From: UBA5078 sp033721235
Lineage (GTDB): Bacteria > Pseudomonadota > Gammaproteobacteria > Pseudomonadales > Pseudohongiellaceae
Assembly: GCA_033721235.1 (NCBI GenBank)
Contig: JAWWAY010000002.1
Location: 248,001 to 312,000 of the forward strand
Direction of reading: 5' to 3'
DNA length: 64,000 bases
Shown here: positions 7,631 to 16,451 of the stretch, piece by piece
Layout: each line of letters begins with the position of its first letter
How positions within the stretch are numbered: position 1 is the first letter of the stretch
The notes under the pieces: model-generated
Seen by the model: the letters and a program-made list of their open reading frames with translations, nothing else
Databases searched by the model: none
What the model was told of the DNA's origin: nothing
Translations under genes and position numbers: made by a program

Positions 7631-10465
7631 ATGGATTTTAGTGGTCACTTGTTTTATCCTGCCGCTCCACATCTCATGAGCAGCCTTGGGACTATGAAAC
7701 AGAGTAAGATGAATAAGACCACAGCGACATCAAAGAGCACGTCAGCTAACGCTGCAAAAGCCTCTAAAAGCACACAATACGTTTATAACTTCGGGAAGCA
7801 AACCGATGGCAACGCAACTATGCGCGAGCTATTGGGCGGCAAAGGTGCCAACTTGGCCGAAATGGCCTCTATAGGCCTTCCAGTTCCCCCCGGCTTCACG
7901 ATCAGCACAGAAGTATGTACTTACTTCTATGATCATGGCCGCAGCTATCCTCGCTCACTTGATGGCGATGTGAAGAAAGCGGTAAAGCTCATTGAAGACC
8001 AGCTAGACAAGCAGTTTGGCGGCAATGATAACCCGCTACTGGTTTCTGTTCGCTCAGGCGCTAGAGACTCTATGCCAGGCATGATGGATACTATCCTCAA
8101 CCTAGGCCTCAATGATGTAACGGTTGAAGGACTTGCCAATATTTCTGGCAACCCTCGCTTTGCATGGGACTGCTACCGTCGCTTCATCCAAATGTACGGC
8201 GACGTGGTGATGGGCGTTCAAGCTGCAGACGAAGAGTCTCACGACCCCTTCCACGAAGCATTAGACGCTGCCAAAGCAGCTAAAGGCGTCAGCCTCGACA
8301 CCGAGCTCACGGTTGAAGACCTAAAAGAGCTAGTCGATGAGTACAAGCGCATTATCCACAAGCATACTGGTTCAGCTTTCCCACAAGATGTATATGAACA
8401 GCTCTGGGGCGCTACCGGGGCCGTATTCGGCTCTTGGAAGAACGATCGCGCTATCCTTTATCGTCAGCAATACGGCATTCCGGCAGAGTGGGGCACAGCG
8501 GTTAATATCCAAGCCATGGTATTCGGTAATGCTGGGGACGACAGTGCCACCGGCGTTGCCTTTACTCGCGACCCTGCCAACGGCGAGAAAGCTTTCTACG
8601 GCGAATACCTAGTAAATGCCCAAGGCGAAGATGTTGTCGCGGGCGTGCGTACTCCTAAAGCTATTTCTGCCATGGCAGAGGAGCTACCAAAGAGCTTCGC
8701 AGCACTCGAGAAAGTTCGCACCAAGCTAGAAAAACACTTTAAGGATATGCAGGACTTCGAATTTACGATCGAAAAAGGTCGTCTATTCATGCTGCAAACT
8801 CGTAATGGCAAGCGCACCGGTCTGGCCGCTATTCGCATCGCGGTAGAGATGGTGAAAGAGCGCTTAATGGATCAAAAGACTGCCTTGTTGAAAATTCCAG
8901 CAGAGTCGGTCGACACCTTATTGGTTCCTATTTTTGATGAACGCGCGCAGAAAGACGCCAAGCTTATTGGTTCCGGCCTACCAGCGGGCCCAGGCGCCGC
9001 AACTGGTCGCATCGCCTTCACGGCCGCAGCTGCCGAAATAGAATCGCGCAAAGGTAATAAAGTAGTATTGTGCCGTACAGAGACATCTCCAGATGATCTT
9101 AAAGGCATGCTCTACTCTCAAGGCATTCTGACCACCCGCGGTGGCGTATCCTCGCACGCCGCACTAGTTGCTCGCCAACTAGGTAAGGTGTGTGTATGTG
9201 GCGCCGGCGACGTTACCATCAATTACGAAAAGCGCACTCTAACCGCTGGCGGTGTTGTGCTAAAAGAAGGCGACTACATCTCTATCAACGGGACAACTGG
9301 CGCCATCTATGAAGGCTTAATCGAAAGCGCCGACTCTGAGGTGAAGCGTGTTCTCGAAGGCAGCTTGAAGCCAGAGAAGAGCTACACCTATGAGCTTTTC
9401 AAGACGGTAATGGATTGGTCCGACAAGTACCGCACACTGCGCATTCGCACCAATGCTGACACGCCAGCCATGGCCGAGACTGCAGTCGCATACGGCGCTG
9501 AAGGTATTGGCCTGTGCCGTACCGAGCACATGTTCTTCGAAGGCGATCGCATCGACTATATGCGTCAGATGATATTGGCCGTCGACCAAGTGCAGCGTAA
9601 AGAAGCACTGAAAAAACTCCTGCCTTTCCAGCGCAAAGACTTTGTTGGTTTGTTCAAAGCAATGGCCGGTCGCCCAGTGACTATTCGCTTGCTTGACCCA
9701 CCTTTACATGAATTCCTACCTCAGGATGACGCAGTTCGTCGCCAATTGGCAGACAAATTAGGTCTACCCTTGGAGTTTGTGATCGAACGCATCAAGGCTC
9801 TTCATGAAGAGAACCCAATGCTCGGCTGTCGTGGCTGCCGCTTAGGTATTCTTTACCCCGAAATCACCGAAATGCAGGTACGCGCTCTATTCGAAGCTGC
9901 CGCCTCTGTGATGACAGCGAAGAACCCGATCGAAGTTAACCCTGAGATCATGATTCCACTAGTGGGCTTCCAAGCAGAATTGGCCGACCAGCTCGAGATC
10001 GTGCATCGTGTTGCCGACGAAGTGCAACAGAAGAACAATATCAAGATCAAGTATCTTGTGGGAACAATGGTAGAGGTGCCACGTGCCGCCATTACAGCAG
10101 AAGATATTGCGAAGACGGCTCAGTTCTTCAGCTTCGGCACCAACGACCTGACGCAAACGACTCTCGGTCTAAGCCGCGACGATATGGGCTTGTTCTATGA
10201 CGAGTACCAACGCAAAGAAATTTACAACAAGAACCCATTTGCAAGCCTCGACCAATCTGGTGTTGGCAAGCTCATGGAGTTTGCTGTAGAGAATGGCCGC
10301 AAGTCGCGCCCAGACCTGAAGCTCGGTATTTGTGGCGAGCATGCGGGTGACCCAGGTTCAATCGCGTTCTGCCACAACCTAGGCTTGCAGTATGTAAGCT
10401 GTTCTCCGCCCCGCGTACCCATTGCGCGCTTAGCAGCGGCACAAGCCGCGCTGCAGGCGAAGTAA
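7631..10465 (+). CDS. ppdK: Pyruvate, phosphate dikinase
   Basis: A 944-residue enzyme with the full PPDK order: N-terminal nucleotide-binding domain (GGKGANLAEM, about 70; SVRSGARDSMPGMMDT, about 137-152), the phosphohistidine domain with GGVSSHAALVAR (catalytic His near residue 509) and the C-terminal pyruvate/PEP TIM barrel with GICGEHAGDP (catalytic Cys near 901). It interconverts pyruvate, ATP and phosphate with PEP, AMP and pyrophosphate. The first ~48 residues are a low-complexity Ser/Thr/Lys/Ala tail; ATGs at 7676, 7694 and 7709 are alternative starts and none has a convincing RBS. It is monocistronic with its own terminator. Confidence 0.96.
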   Translation: MDFSGHLFYPAAPHLMSSLGTMKQSKMNKTTATSKSTSANAAKASKSTQYVYNFGKQTDGNATMRELLGGKGANLAEMASIGLPVPPGFTISTEVCTYFYDHGRSYPRSLDGDVKKAVKLIEDQLDKQFGGNDNPLLVSVRSGARDSMPGMMDTILNLGLNDVTVEGLANISGNPRFAWDCYRRFIQMYGDVVMGVQAADEESHDPFHEALDAAKAAKGVSLDTELTVEDLKELVDEYKRIIHKHTGSAFPQDVYEQLWGATGAVFGSWKNDRAILYRQQYGIPAEWGTAVNIQAMVFGNAGDDSATGVAFTRDPANGEKAFYGEYLVNAQGEDVVAGVRTPKAISAMAEELPKSFAALEKVRTKLEKHFKDMQDFEFTIEKGRLFMLQTRNGKRTGLAAIRIAVEMVKERLMDQKTALLKIPAESVDTLLVPIFDERAQKDAKLIGSGLPAGPGAATGRIAFTAAAAEIESRKGNKVVLCRTETSPDDLKGMLYSQGILTTRGGVSSHAALVARQLGKVCVCGAGDVTINYEKRTLTAGGVVLKEGDYISINGTTGAIYEGLIESADSEVKRVLEGSLKPEKSYTYELFKTVMDWSDKYRTLRIRTNADTPAMAETAVAYGAEGIGLCRTEHMFFEGDRIDYMRQMILAVDQVQRKEALKKLLPFQRKDFVGLFKAMAGRPVTIRLLDPPLHEFLPQDDAVRRQLADKLGLPLEFVIERIKALHEENPMLGCRGCRLGILYPEITEMQVRALFEAAASVMTAKNPIEVNPEIMIPLVGFQAELADQLEIVHRVADEVQQKNNIKIKYLVGTMVEVPRAAITAEDIAKTAQFFSFGTNDLTQTTLGLSRDDMGLFYDEYQRKEIYNKNPFASLDQSGVGKLMEFAVENGRKSRPDLKLGICGEHAGDPGSIAFCHNLGLQYVSCSPPRVPIARLAAAQAALQAK

Positions 10466-10507
10466 AAAAAAGCCCCGAGCGATAACCAATCCCTCGGGGC
10501 TTTTTTT
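10464..10507. terminator. Intrinsic terminator after ppdK
   Basis: GCCCCGAG pairs with CTCGGGGC around a 13-base loop, flanked by A8 on one side and T7 on the other. It works for both ppdK (plus) and the convergent MFS-acyltransferase gene (minus). Confidence 0.92.
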
Positions 10508-10521
10508 GTGCCAGGAAAAGC

Positions 10522-12405
10522 TTAGCGCTTATCGCCTCGCATCTGCTTTACGATTTCTTCGAGTTTCTCAGCGCTAGCCTCGGCTGCAGGTATCGGCTCG
10601 CCCACCAATAACTCTACCGTGCCCCTGAAATACGTAGGCAACCCCCTCATGGCAGCGCCTCTTCTGCGACTAAACCAAGTACGCCAAAGCCCTCTTAATG
10701 CCATCGGCACCACCATGACAGGATTGCGTTCCAATATACGTTCTACGCCTCGTTTGAACTGTCCCACCTCACCATCACTCGTCAACTTTCCTTCCGGAAA
10801 AATACAGACGACATCACCATTATCCAAGGCTGCACTTATCTTATCGAAGGCCTCGTTCATCAAAGCCACGTCTTCAGACGCAGGCGCGATAGGAATGGCG
10901 TTTGCCATCTTGAACAAGGCGCCTACCAAAGGCGCGTTGAATATCTTGTGGTACATCACAAAGCGGATATTGCGTTTACTGCTTGCCGCGATAATGAGCG
11001 CATCTACGAAGCTCACATGGTTCGCCACGATCACGCTGGGCTCATACAGCGGAATTCTATCGACATTTTCGCTGCGCACTCGATAAATAAAGCGAATCAG
11101 CAACCAAATTGTCGCTCGAAAAATAAACTCGGGCACCTGCTTAAAAATGTAACAAGCGATGGCGATATTCACTAGCGCCGTGATGAATAGTAATTGGGGA
11201 ATAGTGTAGCCGCTAGAGAGCAAGGCGATGGCATACACGCCCGATAGCACCATAAAAAAAGCATTGAGAATATTACCTGCCGATACAATTTGAGAGAGAT
11301 GCTTCGACTTAGTTCTGCTCTGCACCATGGCATATAGAGGCACGGTGAATATGCCACCAAACAGGCCTATCAGTACAATATCAATAAGCGCATGAACCCC
11401 AGCCCCCCTTGAAAGAAACTCTAGCGCGCCCATCGTCGCACCCCCATCGGCATTTGGGTACAAGCGATACAGGTCGAGCGTAAACAAACTAATACCGAAG
11501 GCGCCAATAGGAACAATACCCGGCTCTACTCGACCAGCGGATAGCCTTGAACAAATCAAAGACCCGGCACCCACGCCCACGGAAAATGCCGCGAGAATGA
11601 CGGTGGTGACAGACTCATCTCCACCTAAACTAAACTGCGTGTAGTTGGGGATCTGGGCCAATATGACCGCGCCAAAGAACCAGAACCAAGCAATGCCCAA
11701 CTGAGACTGCATCACGGCTTTATTTTGTGTCGCAAGCTGGTAAAGCGTTCGCAGCTGAGAGAGTGGATTCCAGTTTATTTTGAGATTGGGGTCAGTGGCT
11801 GGCGTCATCGGAATAGATCGGCTCGCAATATAACCGGCAACAGCGACACACAATAGTGTCGTAGTCACGGCAAGAATGGCATTAGCTTCTAACGCAATAA
11901 GAACTCCTCCGAGCAAAGTTCCAATCAGAATCGCAAGAAAGGTTCCCATTTCGACCAGACCATTGCCGCCAGTGAGCTCTTCACGCCTCAAATGTTGAGG
12001 TAAGATGCTGTACTTTATAGGACCAAACGCTGCCGACTGCACACCGAGTAAAAACAGCACCGCTAACATAAACCCAATATTGTCGAGATACAGCGACGCG
12101 CCAGCTAGTAAAACAATAATAATTTCACAGAGCTTGATCAGCCGAATACTTTTCGATTTTTCAAACTTCTCCGCGAACTGCCCGAAGGTAGTGGAGAACA
12201 AAAAGAACGGCAGGATAAAAAGTATTGCAGCCGCATTGACAAGCAAGCCCGATTCCACACCAAGCTCTTCGACACTACGAAATGCAATTAGAATGAGCAG
12301 GGCATTTTTAAAAATATTATCATTCAGCGCGCCCAGTACCTGAGTGATAAAAAAGGGCAGGAAACGTTTTTGCTTAAGTAAGCTTGCTTGGGTATCTGCA
12401 GACAT
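10522..12405 (-). CDS. MFS transporter-PlsC acyltransferase fusion (LplT/Aas-like)
   Basis: About 627 residues. Residues 1-400 form an MFS/LplT-like transporter (FFITQVLGALNDNIFKNA near the start, ~12 helices); residues 430-625 form a PlsC-type acyltransferase with the catalytic H-x4-D motif in NHVSFVD (about 462) and the FPEGK motif (about 537). In Enterobacteria LplT flips lysophospholipid inward and Aas re-acylates it; other proteobacteria fuse these with an acyl-ACP synthetase domain, which is missing here. The likely role is lysophospholipid uptake and repair at the inner membrane. The start is placed at the second ATG, seven bases after AGGGAGA; the first ATG (12411) touches the RBS. 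Confidence 0.85.
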   Translation of the reverse strand: MSADTQASLLKQKRFLPFFITQVLGALNDNIFKNALLILIAFRSVEELGVESGLLVNAAAILFILPFFLFSTTFGQFAEKFEKSKSIRLIKLCEIIIVLLAGASLYLDNIGFMLAVLFLLGVQSAAFGPIKYSILPQHLRREELTGGNGLVEMGTFLAILIGTLLGGVLIALEANAILAVTTTLLCVAVAGYIASRSIPMTPATDPNLKINWNPLSQLRTLYQLATQNKAVMQSQLGIAWFWFFGAVILAQIPNYTQFSLGGDESVTTVILAAFSVGVGAGSLICSRLSAGRVEPGIVPIGAFGISLFTLDLYRLYPNADGGATMGALEFLSRGAGVHALIDIVLIGLFGGIFTVPLYAMVQSRTKSKHLSQIVSAGNILNAFFMVLSGVYAIALLSSGYTIPQLLFITALVNIAIACYIFKQVPEFIFRATIWLLIRFIYRVRSENVDRIPLYEPSVIVANHVSFVDALIIAASSKRNIRFVMYHKIFNAPLVGALFKMANAIPIAPASEDVALMNEAFDKISAALDNGDVVCIFPEGKLTSDGEVGQFKRGVERILERNPVMVVPMALRGLWRTWFSRRRGAAMRGLPTYFRGTVELLVGEPIPAAEASAEKLEEIVKQMRGDKR

Positions 12406-12448
12406 TTTCATTCTCCCTATGAGAGCTCTGGCATTAACGCAGTGCTAC

Positions 12449-13183
12449 TTACGTCCTTCGTAAACGCGAAAATATGGGTGTTTCCCACGGCCTCGCAGCA
12501 AGCACAAAACTGACGCCTCTGCGCGCGCCTTTGGGAAGTGACTCGTCCTCGACATGCATCGCATTTATTTCATCGACGAGTTTATCCATTCCCTCAATCG
12601 CTTTCTGCAAGGACGCATCCGACAACATAGTACTGACAAAGACCCTCTTCTGATCAGCGCTATTGAACGAAGAGTTAAAGAAATCGGCTTGCACTTGATG
12701 CTCGAAAAACTGCTGAATCGGGCCATTAGACAGCCATCTAAATCCTCGCGAGACTAATAGGCGATAATGATTATTCGGGCGCAGCTCAATAATACGCATA
12801 CGATCCAGTTTCGCCATCAAGCGTATGCATTCATGCTCGCAGATTTCGTAGGTCTGAATAATCTCCTCGAAGCTCCAACGATTGAGTAAAGCATGAGCGA
12901 CACATAATAATCGCTCATCGGCTACCAGCTCCGACTCCTGTTCTAGAGTCAGGGCATTGAGCTTGCTGCGCTCGGCTTCCGCTTGCCTCATCATTGATAG
13001 CAGATCTGTCCCTAGGTATTGGCACACCGCCTCCAAGCGCACAAGCGTAAACGGGCCTTGCGCGAATAAACGCTTAACGCTGGCATGGGACAGATCCAGT
13101 ACCACACACAAATCGGCATAGGTTTTTCCTTGACGTTTAAGCTCCCGCTTTACCGTGTCTACGAGTCTTTGAGAATCTCTCAT
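12449..13183 (-). CDS. XRE-like helix-turn-helix regulator
   Basis: 244 residues. The N-terminal 65 residues look like an XRE/Cro DNA-binding domain (TYADLCVVLDLSHASVKRLF, about 20-39, gives the two helices), followed by an unassigned alpha-helical region with a second winged-helix-like stretch around residues 95-150. The C-terminal third resembles the ligand or dimer domain of similar one-component regulators. It lies 37 bp upstream of the MFS-acyltransferase gene on the same strand and may be in one transcript with it, or regulate the region on the other side. The target is unknown. Confidence 0.75.
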   Translation of the reverse strand: MRDSQRLVDTVKRELKRQGKTYADLCVVLDLSHASVKRLFAQGPFTLVRLEAVCQYLGTDLLSMMRQAEAERSKLNALTLEQESELVADERLLCVAHALLNRWSFEEIIQTYEICEHECIRLMAKLDRMRIIELRPNNHYRLLVSRGFRWLSNGPIQQFFEHQVQADFFNSSFNSADQKRVFVSTMLSDASLQKAIEGMDKLVDEINAMHVEDESLPKGARRGVSFVLAARPWETPIFSRLRRT

Positions 13184-13876
13184 GCATCACTCCGAATAGC
13201 ACTCAGGGCCAAATGAGTAAAAAATGCCCACTTTCGCGAAATTGTCACCTAAAATTACAAATACGATTACGGTATTGACCGCACCATCTAACAAGCTTTC
13301 CTAAAGACGCATTAATTAAACCCTTATGCGTAGCTATTCGCAATAAATTACTAATAAGTATTATTTAATGATACCTAGCAAGCAGGAATTAGAGACTTAT
13401 GGGAGTTAAAATCAAGGGCTGAAAAATAGCATTTCTAGCAATCCAGTAAGCTTTCATTCAGCTTCATAACAGCACCATTGCATCATCAGGGATCCACACG
13501 AGAGTCCGAGCGTTGTTCAAAAGCAGTATTGGCGCCCGAAGGGGCGAAAGGAAGATCTCAAAACGGGTAGTTTTTATGCTTATTTTTCATCTACTTACAC
13601 ATATCTTACGTATCAGTAGCAAGGACCAAGGCAATGAGCGAGCGCTCGGCTACACACAGACGTTTTCATTGCTTAGCAAAACACGGCAAAGTTTGGGCGC
13701 AAGCCCCGCTGACACCGGCCCAAACCCTTGCGCCGCCGGTGCTAAACGCGTAGCATTTGACCGGATTGCGCCGTCCATTTTTGTAGCTATTTAAAATCTA
13801 TATTTACAGCTTTTGAATGATAATAAGCAAGGCAAGTGCGCACAGGATAAAAGACATAATTTCGGGAGAGTCGAAA
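13184..13876. other. Long leader/intergenic region upstream of the PQQ dehydrogenase
   Basis: A 693-bp region between the divergent regulator and PQQ dehydrogenase genes, too long for promoters alone. The left half is AT-rich and promoter-like. The right half contains two structured stretches: a GC-clamped hairpin with CGCCC/GGGGCG arms at 13532-13546, and the pseudoknot described separately. A 93-codon TTG-start ORF spans it (13513-13794) but has no family features. Confidence 0.5.
13691..13782 (+). ncRNA. Candidate structured leader RNA with H-type pseudoknot
   Basis: Stem 1 pairs GGCGCAAG (13696-13703) with CTTGCGCC (13727-13734). Stem 2 pairs CACCGGC (13713-13719), which lies inside stem 1, with GCCGGTG (13735-13741) directly after it: a classic H-type pseudoknot of 8 and 7 perfect pairs. 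A competing hairpin pairs GTTTGGGC (13691-13698) with GCCCAAAC (13718-13725), and a second TTGCGCCG copy at 13767-13774 could replace the stem 1 arm. Such mutually exclusive pairings are typical of riboswitch-like leaders. It ends about 95 bp before the PQQ dehydrogenase start. No known class was recognised. Confidence 0.45.
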
Positions 13877-15808
13877 ATGATAACAAGAAAACGAGTGATT
13901 TCGTCATTGATCGTGGGTGCCGGCGCTCTTGCGTGCGCTTCATCAGCCCTCAGCCAATCTGGTACTAGCGTCGCCGCTGGTGACTGGCCTGACTACAATG
14001 GCAATATGTACGCTCAAAGCTATTCGCCGCTAGACCAAATTAATGCTGATAACGTAGCCGATCTGGAAATTGCATGGCGCTTTGGTACTGAGAAGTTTGG
14101 CCCATCACCTGAGTACAACAACACTTCTACTCCGCTGGAAGTTGACGGCGTGCTATACGTAACAATGGGCGCAACACGTAATGTGGCAGCTCTTGATGCG
14201 ACCAACGGCCAGCTTTTATGGATGTGGCGCCCACAAGAAGGCGAGCGCTACGACAATGCCCCACGTAAAGGTGCCGGGCGCGGCGTAGCATTCTACAAAA
14301 ATGGCGACGAAACGCGTATTCTGACTATCACTCCAGGCTTCCAACTTGTGTCCCTAGACGCTAAAACTGGTATTCCTGATGAGAACTTCGGTGTTGATGG
14401 CGCGGTAGACTTATACTCAGGCCTGCGTAACGCATTCATCGATGGCTATGACGATATCGACATCGGTTCGTCCATGCCTCCATTCGTCATGAACGATGTT
14501 GTGGTAGTTGGACCAGCGCACCGCGTTGGCATGCGTCCACGAGCTAAAGAAAACGTCAAAGGCGATGTACGCGCATACAGTGCCATTACAGGCGAGCATC
14601 TTTGGACTTTCCACACTATTCCTGAAGAAGGTGAAGTCGGCCGTGAGACTTGGTTAGACGACGGTGTTGAGTTCACAGGTAATGCGGGTGTTTGGGCACA
14701 GATGTCTGGTGACCCAGAGCTTGGCCACGTATACCTTCCTGTTGAGTCAGCCACTGGTGACCGTTTCGGCGGCGACCGCCCAGGCGACAACCTATTCGCC
14801 AACTCCCTAGTGGCCGTGGACATCAAGACTGGCGAGCGTCAATGGCACTTCCAAATGATTCACCACGACATCTGGGACTGGGATAACACTCAAGCACCAG
14901 TGGTTGCTGATCTGCCTAATGGCCGCAAAGTGGTACTCGCGGCTACCAAACAGTCATGGGTATACGCGTTCGACCGTGTAACGGGCGAGCCTATCTGGCC
15001 AATCGAAGAGAAGCCAGTACCAATCGGTGACGTTCCAGGCGAGTGGTATTCGCCTACTCAACCATTCCCAACCAAGCCAGCACCCTTTGAAGAGCAAGGC
15101 TTTACTGAAGACGACCTAATCGACTTCACACCGGAGCTGCGTGCTGAAGCGCTAGAAGCTATTCAAGGCTTCCGCTTGAGTGAAAACGTATACACTCCTC
15201 CTTCACTAGCCGATGCTCCAGACGGTACGCGTGGCGTATTGAGCCGTCCTTCTGCTACTGGTGGTGCTAACTGGGAAGGCAGCGCTATCGACCCAGAAAC
15301 AGGCATCATGTACATCCCTTCTCGTAATGCATTGGCAGTATTGTCTGTCGACAAAGACGAGAACTCGAATGTTGATTACAGCCAGGCCTTTGGCGTACGT
15401 GTACCACGCGTCAAGGGTTTAGAAGTGATTAAACCACCATATGGCCGTGTCACAGCAATCGATATGAACTCAGGTGAGCATGTTTGGCAAATGGCCAACG
15501 CAGACACACCCGATCGTATCGCTAATAACCCTGCGCTAGAAGGTGTTGACCTTCCCCGCACCGGTGTTCCAACCCGTTCAGGTATTGTGCTAACTAAGAC
15601 TCTCCTGTTCGTTGGAGAAGGCACTGGCGGCGGCACTAAACTTTACGCGCATGACAAAATGACGGGCGAGATTGTTGCTCGAATCGAACTGCCCAACACC
15701 CAATCAGGTGTTCCAATGACTTACGAGCACGATGGCAAACAGTATATCGCCATGTTCGTAAGCGGCGGCGGCAGACCAACTGAGCTTATCGCTCTCGCCT
15801 TACCGTAA
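13877..15808 (+). CDS. Secreted PQQ-dependent quinoprotein dehydrogenase
   Basis: 643 residues with a Sec signal peptide (about 1-27, ALACASSALSQ). The mature protein is an eight-bladed beta-propeller of the PQQ alcohol/glucose dehydrogenase family: SYSPLDQINADNVADLEIAW near the N-terminus, W-docking-like repeats (ALDATNGQLLWMW; VAVDIKTGERQWHF; IDMNSGEHVWQM) and the HHDIWDWDNTQAPV segment near the active site. It should oxidise a sugar or alcohol in the periplasm. No CxxCH haem motif and no membrane anchor are present, so electrons must leave through another carrier; the two YceI genes immediately downstream are candidates. The start is the ATG after GGGAGA; an upstream in-frame start (13817) would spoil the signal peptide. 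Confidence 0.88.
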   Translation: MITRKRVISSLIVGAGALACASSALSQSGTSVAAGDWPDYNGNMYAQSYSPLDQINADNVADLEIAWRFGTEKFGPSPEYNNTSTPLEVDGVLYVTMGATRNVAALDATNGQLLWMWRPQEGERYDNAPRKGAGRGVAFYKNGDETRILTITPGFQLVSLDAKTGIPDENFGVDGAVDLYSGLRNAFIDGYDDIDIGSSMPPFVMNDVVVVGPAHRVGMRPRAKENVKGDVRAYSAITGEHLWTFHTIPEEGEVGRETWLDDGVEFTGNAGVWAQMSGDPELGHVYLPVESATGDRFGGDRPGDNLFANSLVAVDIKTGERQWHFQMIHHDIWDWDNTQAPVVADLPNGRKVVLAATKQSWVYAFDRVTGEPIWPIEEKPVPIGDVPGEWYSPTQPFPTKPAPFEEQGFTEDDLIDFTPELRAEALEAIQGFRLSENVYTPPSLADAPDGTRGVLSRPSATGGANWEGSAIDPETGIMYIPSRNALAVLSVDKDENSNVDYSQAFGVRVPRVKGLEVIKPPYGRVTAIDMNSGEHVWQMANADTPDRIANNPALEGVDLPRTGVPTRSGIVLTKTLLFVGEGTGGGTKLYAHDKMTGEIVARIELPNTQSGVPMTYEHDGKQYIAMFVSGGGRPTELIALALP

Positions 15809-15835
15809 TAAATAGATATTTTTTTAGGAGTATTA

Positions 15836-16417
15836 ATGACTATGCGAACTTTATTTAACCGAGCGGCCTTGGCGCCGCTCGCTCTACTCGTTGCGCTGCC
15901 TACACAGGCAGCCACTTGGGGAATCGATCAGAACGAATCCCGCGTTGTGTTTAAGTATTCTTACGAAGGCACACCGTACGAAGGCGAGTTCAAAAATATA
16001 GACGCGACTTTTGACATCGACCCAATGAGCCCTGGCTCATGTGATTTCCAAGTCACTATCCCAATTGCTGACATCAGCGTTGGTGATCCAGAGACTTTGG
16101 ACTATTTGCTCGATATCGAAATGTTCGACGTTGACCAGTTCCCTACAGCGACTTTCTCTGCTGAGAACTGCACACTGCAGTCTGCCAACTCTTTCACTGC
16201 AGACGGCACATTGACTATTCGCGATCAAACTCATCCAATGGAGTTCCCATTCGATTTCGAGATTGAAATGTACGATGGTCAAGTTCGCTTCCATCTGACA
16301 AGTGAAGTGACAGTTCAACGTCTAGAGTTTGGCGTAGGTCAAGGATACTGGGCGAACACTTCCACTATCCCTAATGACGTCGTTATTGAAATTGACGTTT
16401 ACGCTAATCAGCAGTAA
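15836..16417 (+). CDS. Periplasmic YceI-family lipid/quinone-binding protein
   Basis: 193 residues with a signal peptide (about 1-25, PTQAA). The mature part has the YceI lipocalin-like pattern: WGIDQNESRVVFKYSYEG at the start, the central strand pair with P-TATFSAENC (about 100-107) and the GTLTIRDQTHPMEFPF stretch (about 121-136). YceI proteins bind polyisoprenoids such as ubiquinone-8 in their barrel. Two cysteines could form a disulfide. AGGAG lies five bases before the ATG and the gene starts 27 bp after the dehydrogenase, so it is in the same operon. Confidence 0.82.
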   Translation: MTMRTLFNRAALAPLALLVALPTQAATWGIDQNESRVVFKYSYEGTPYEGEFKNIDATFDIDPMSPGSCDFQVTIPIADISVGDPETLDYLLDIEMFDVDQFPTATFSAENCTLQSANSFTADGTLTIRDQTHPMEFPFDFEIEMYDGQVRFHLTSEVTVQRLEFGVGQGYWANTSTIPNDVVIEIDVYANQQ

Positions 16418-16451
16418 TTACAATCGATCCTTTTGTTCATAGGTTAACTTA

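Noticed and set aside
13497..13565. Possible glycine riboswitch (GAGAG...CCGAAGGGGC...)
   Set aside because: The sequence lacks the conserved tail CUCUCAGG and the spacing does not fit; similarity is limited to the GAAGG hairpin.
13681..13790. Possible c-di-GMP-I (GEMM) riboswitch in the leader
   Set aside because: Some words (GGCAAA, GGCGCAAGCC, CCGGCC-AAACC) resemble GEMM, but the tetraloop hairpin between them is missing and the pseudoknot pairing is incompatible with the GEMM fold.
13513..13794. 93-codon plus-strand ORF upstream of the PQQ dehydrogenase
   Set aside because: It starts with TTG, lacks an RBS and family features, and covers the GC-rich structured leader; the RNA explanation fits better.
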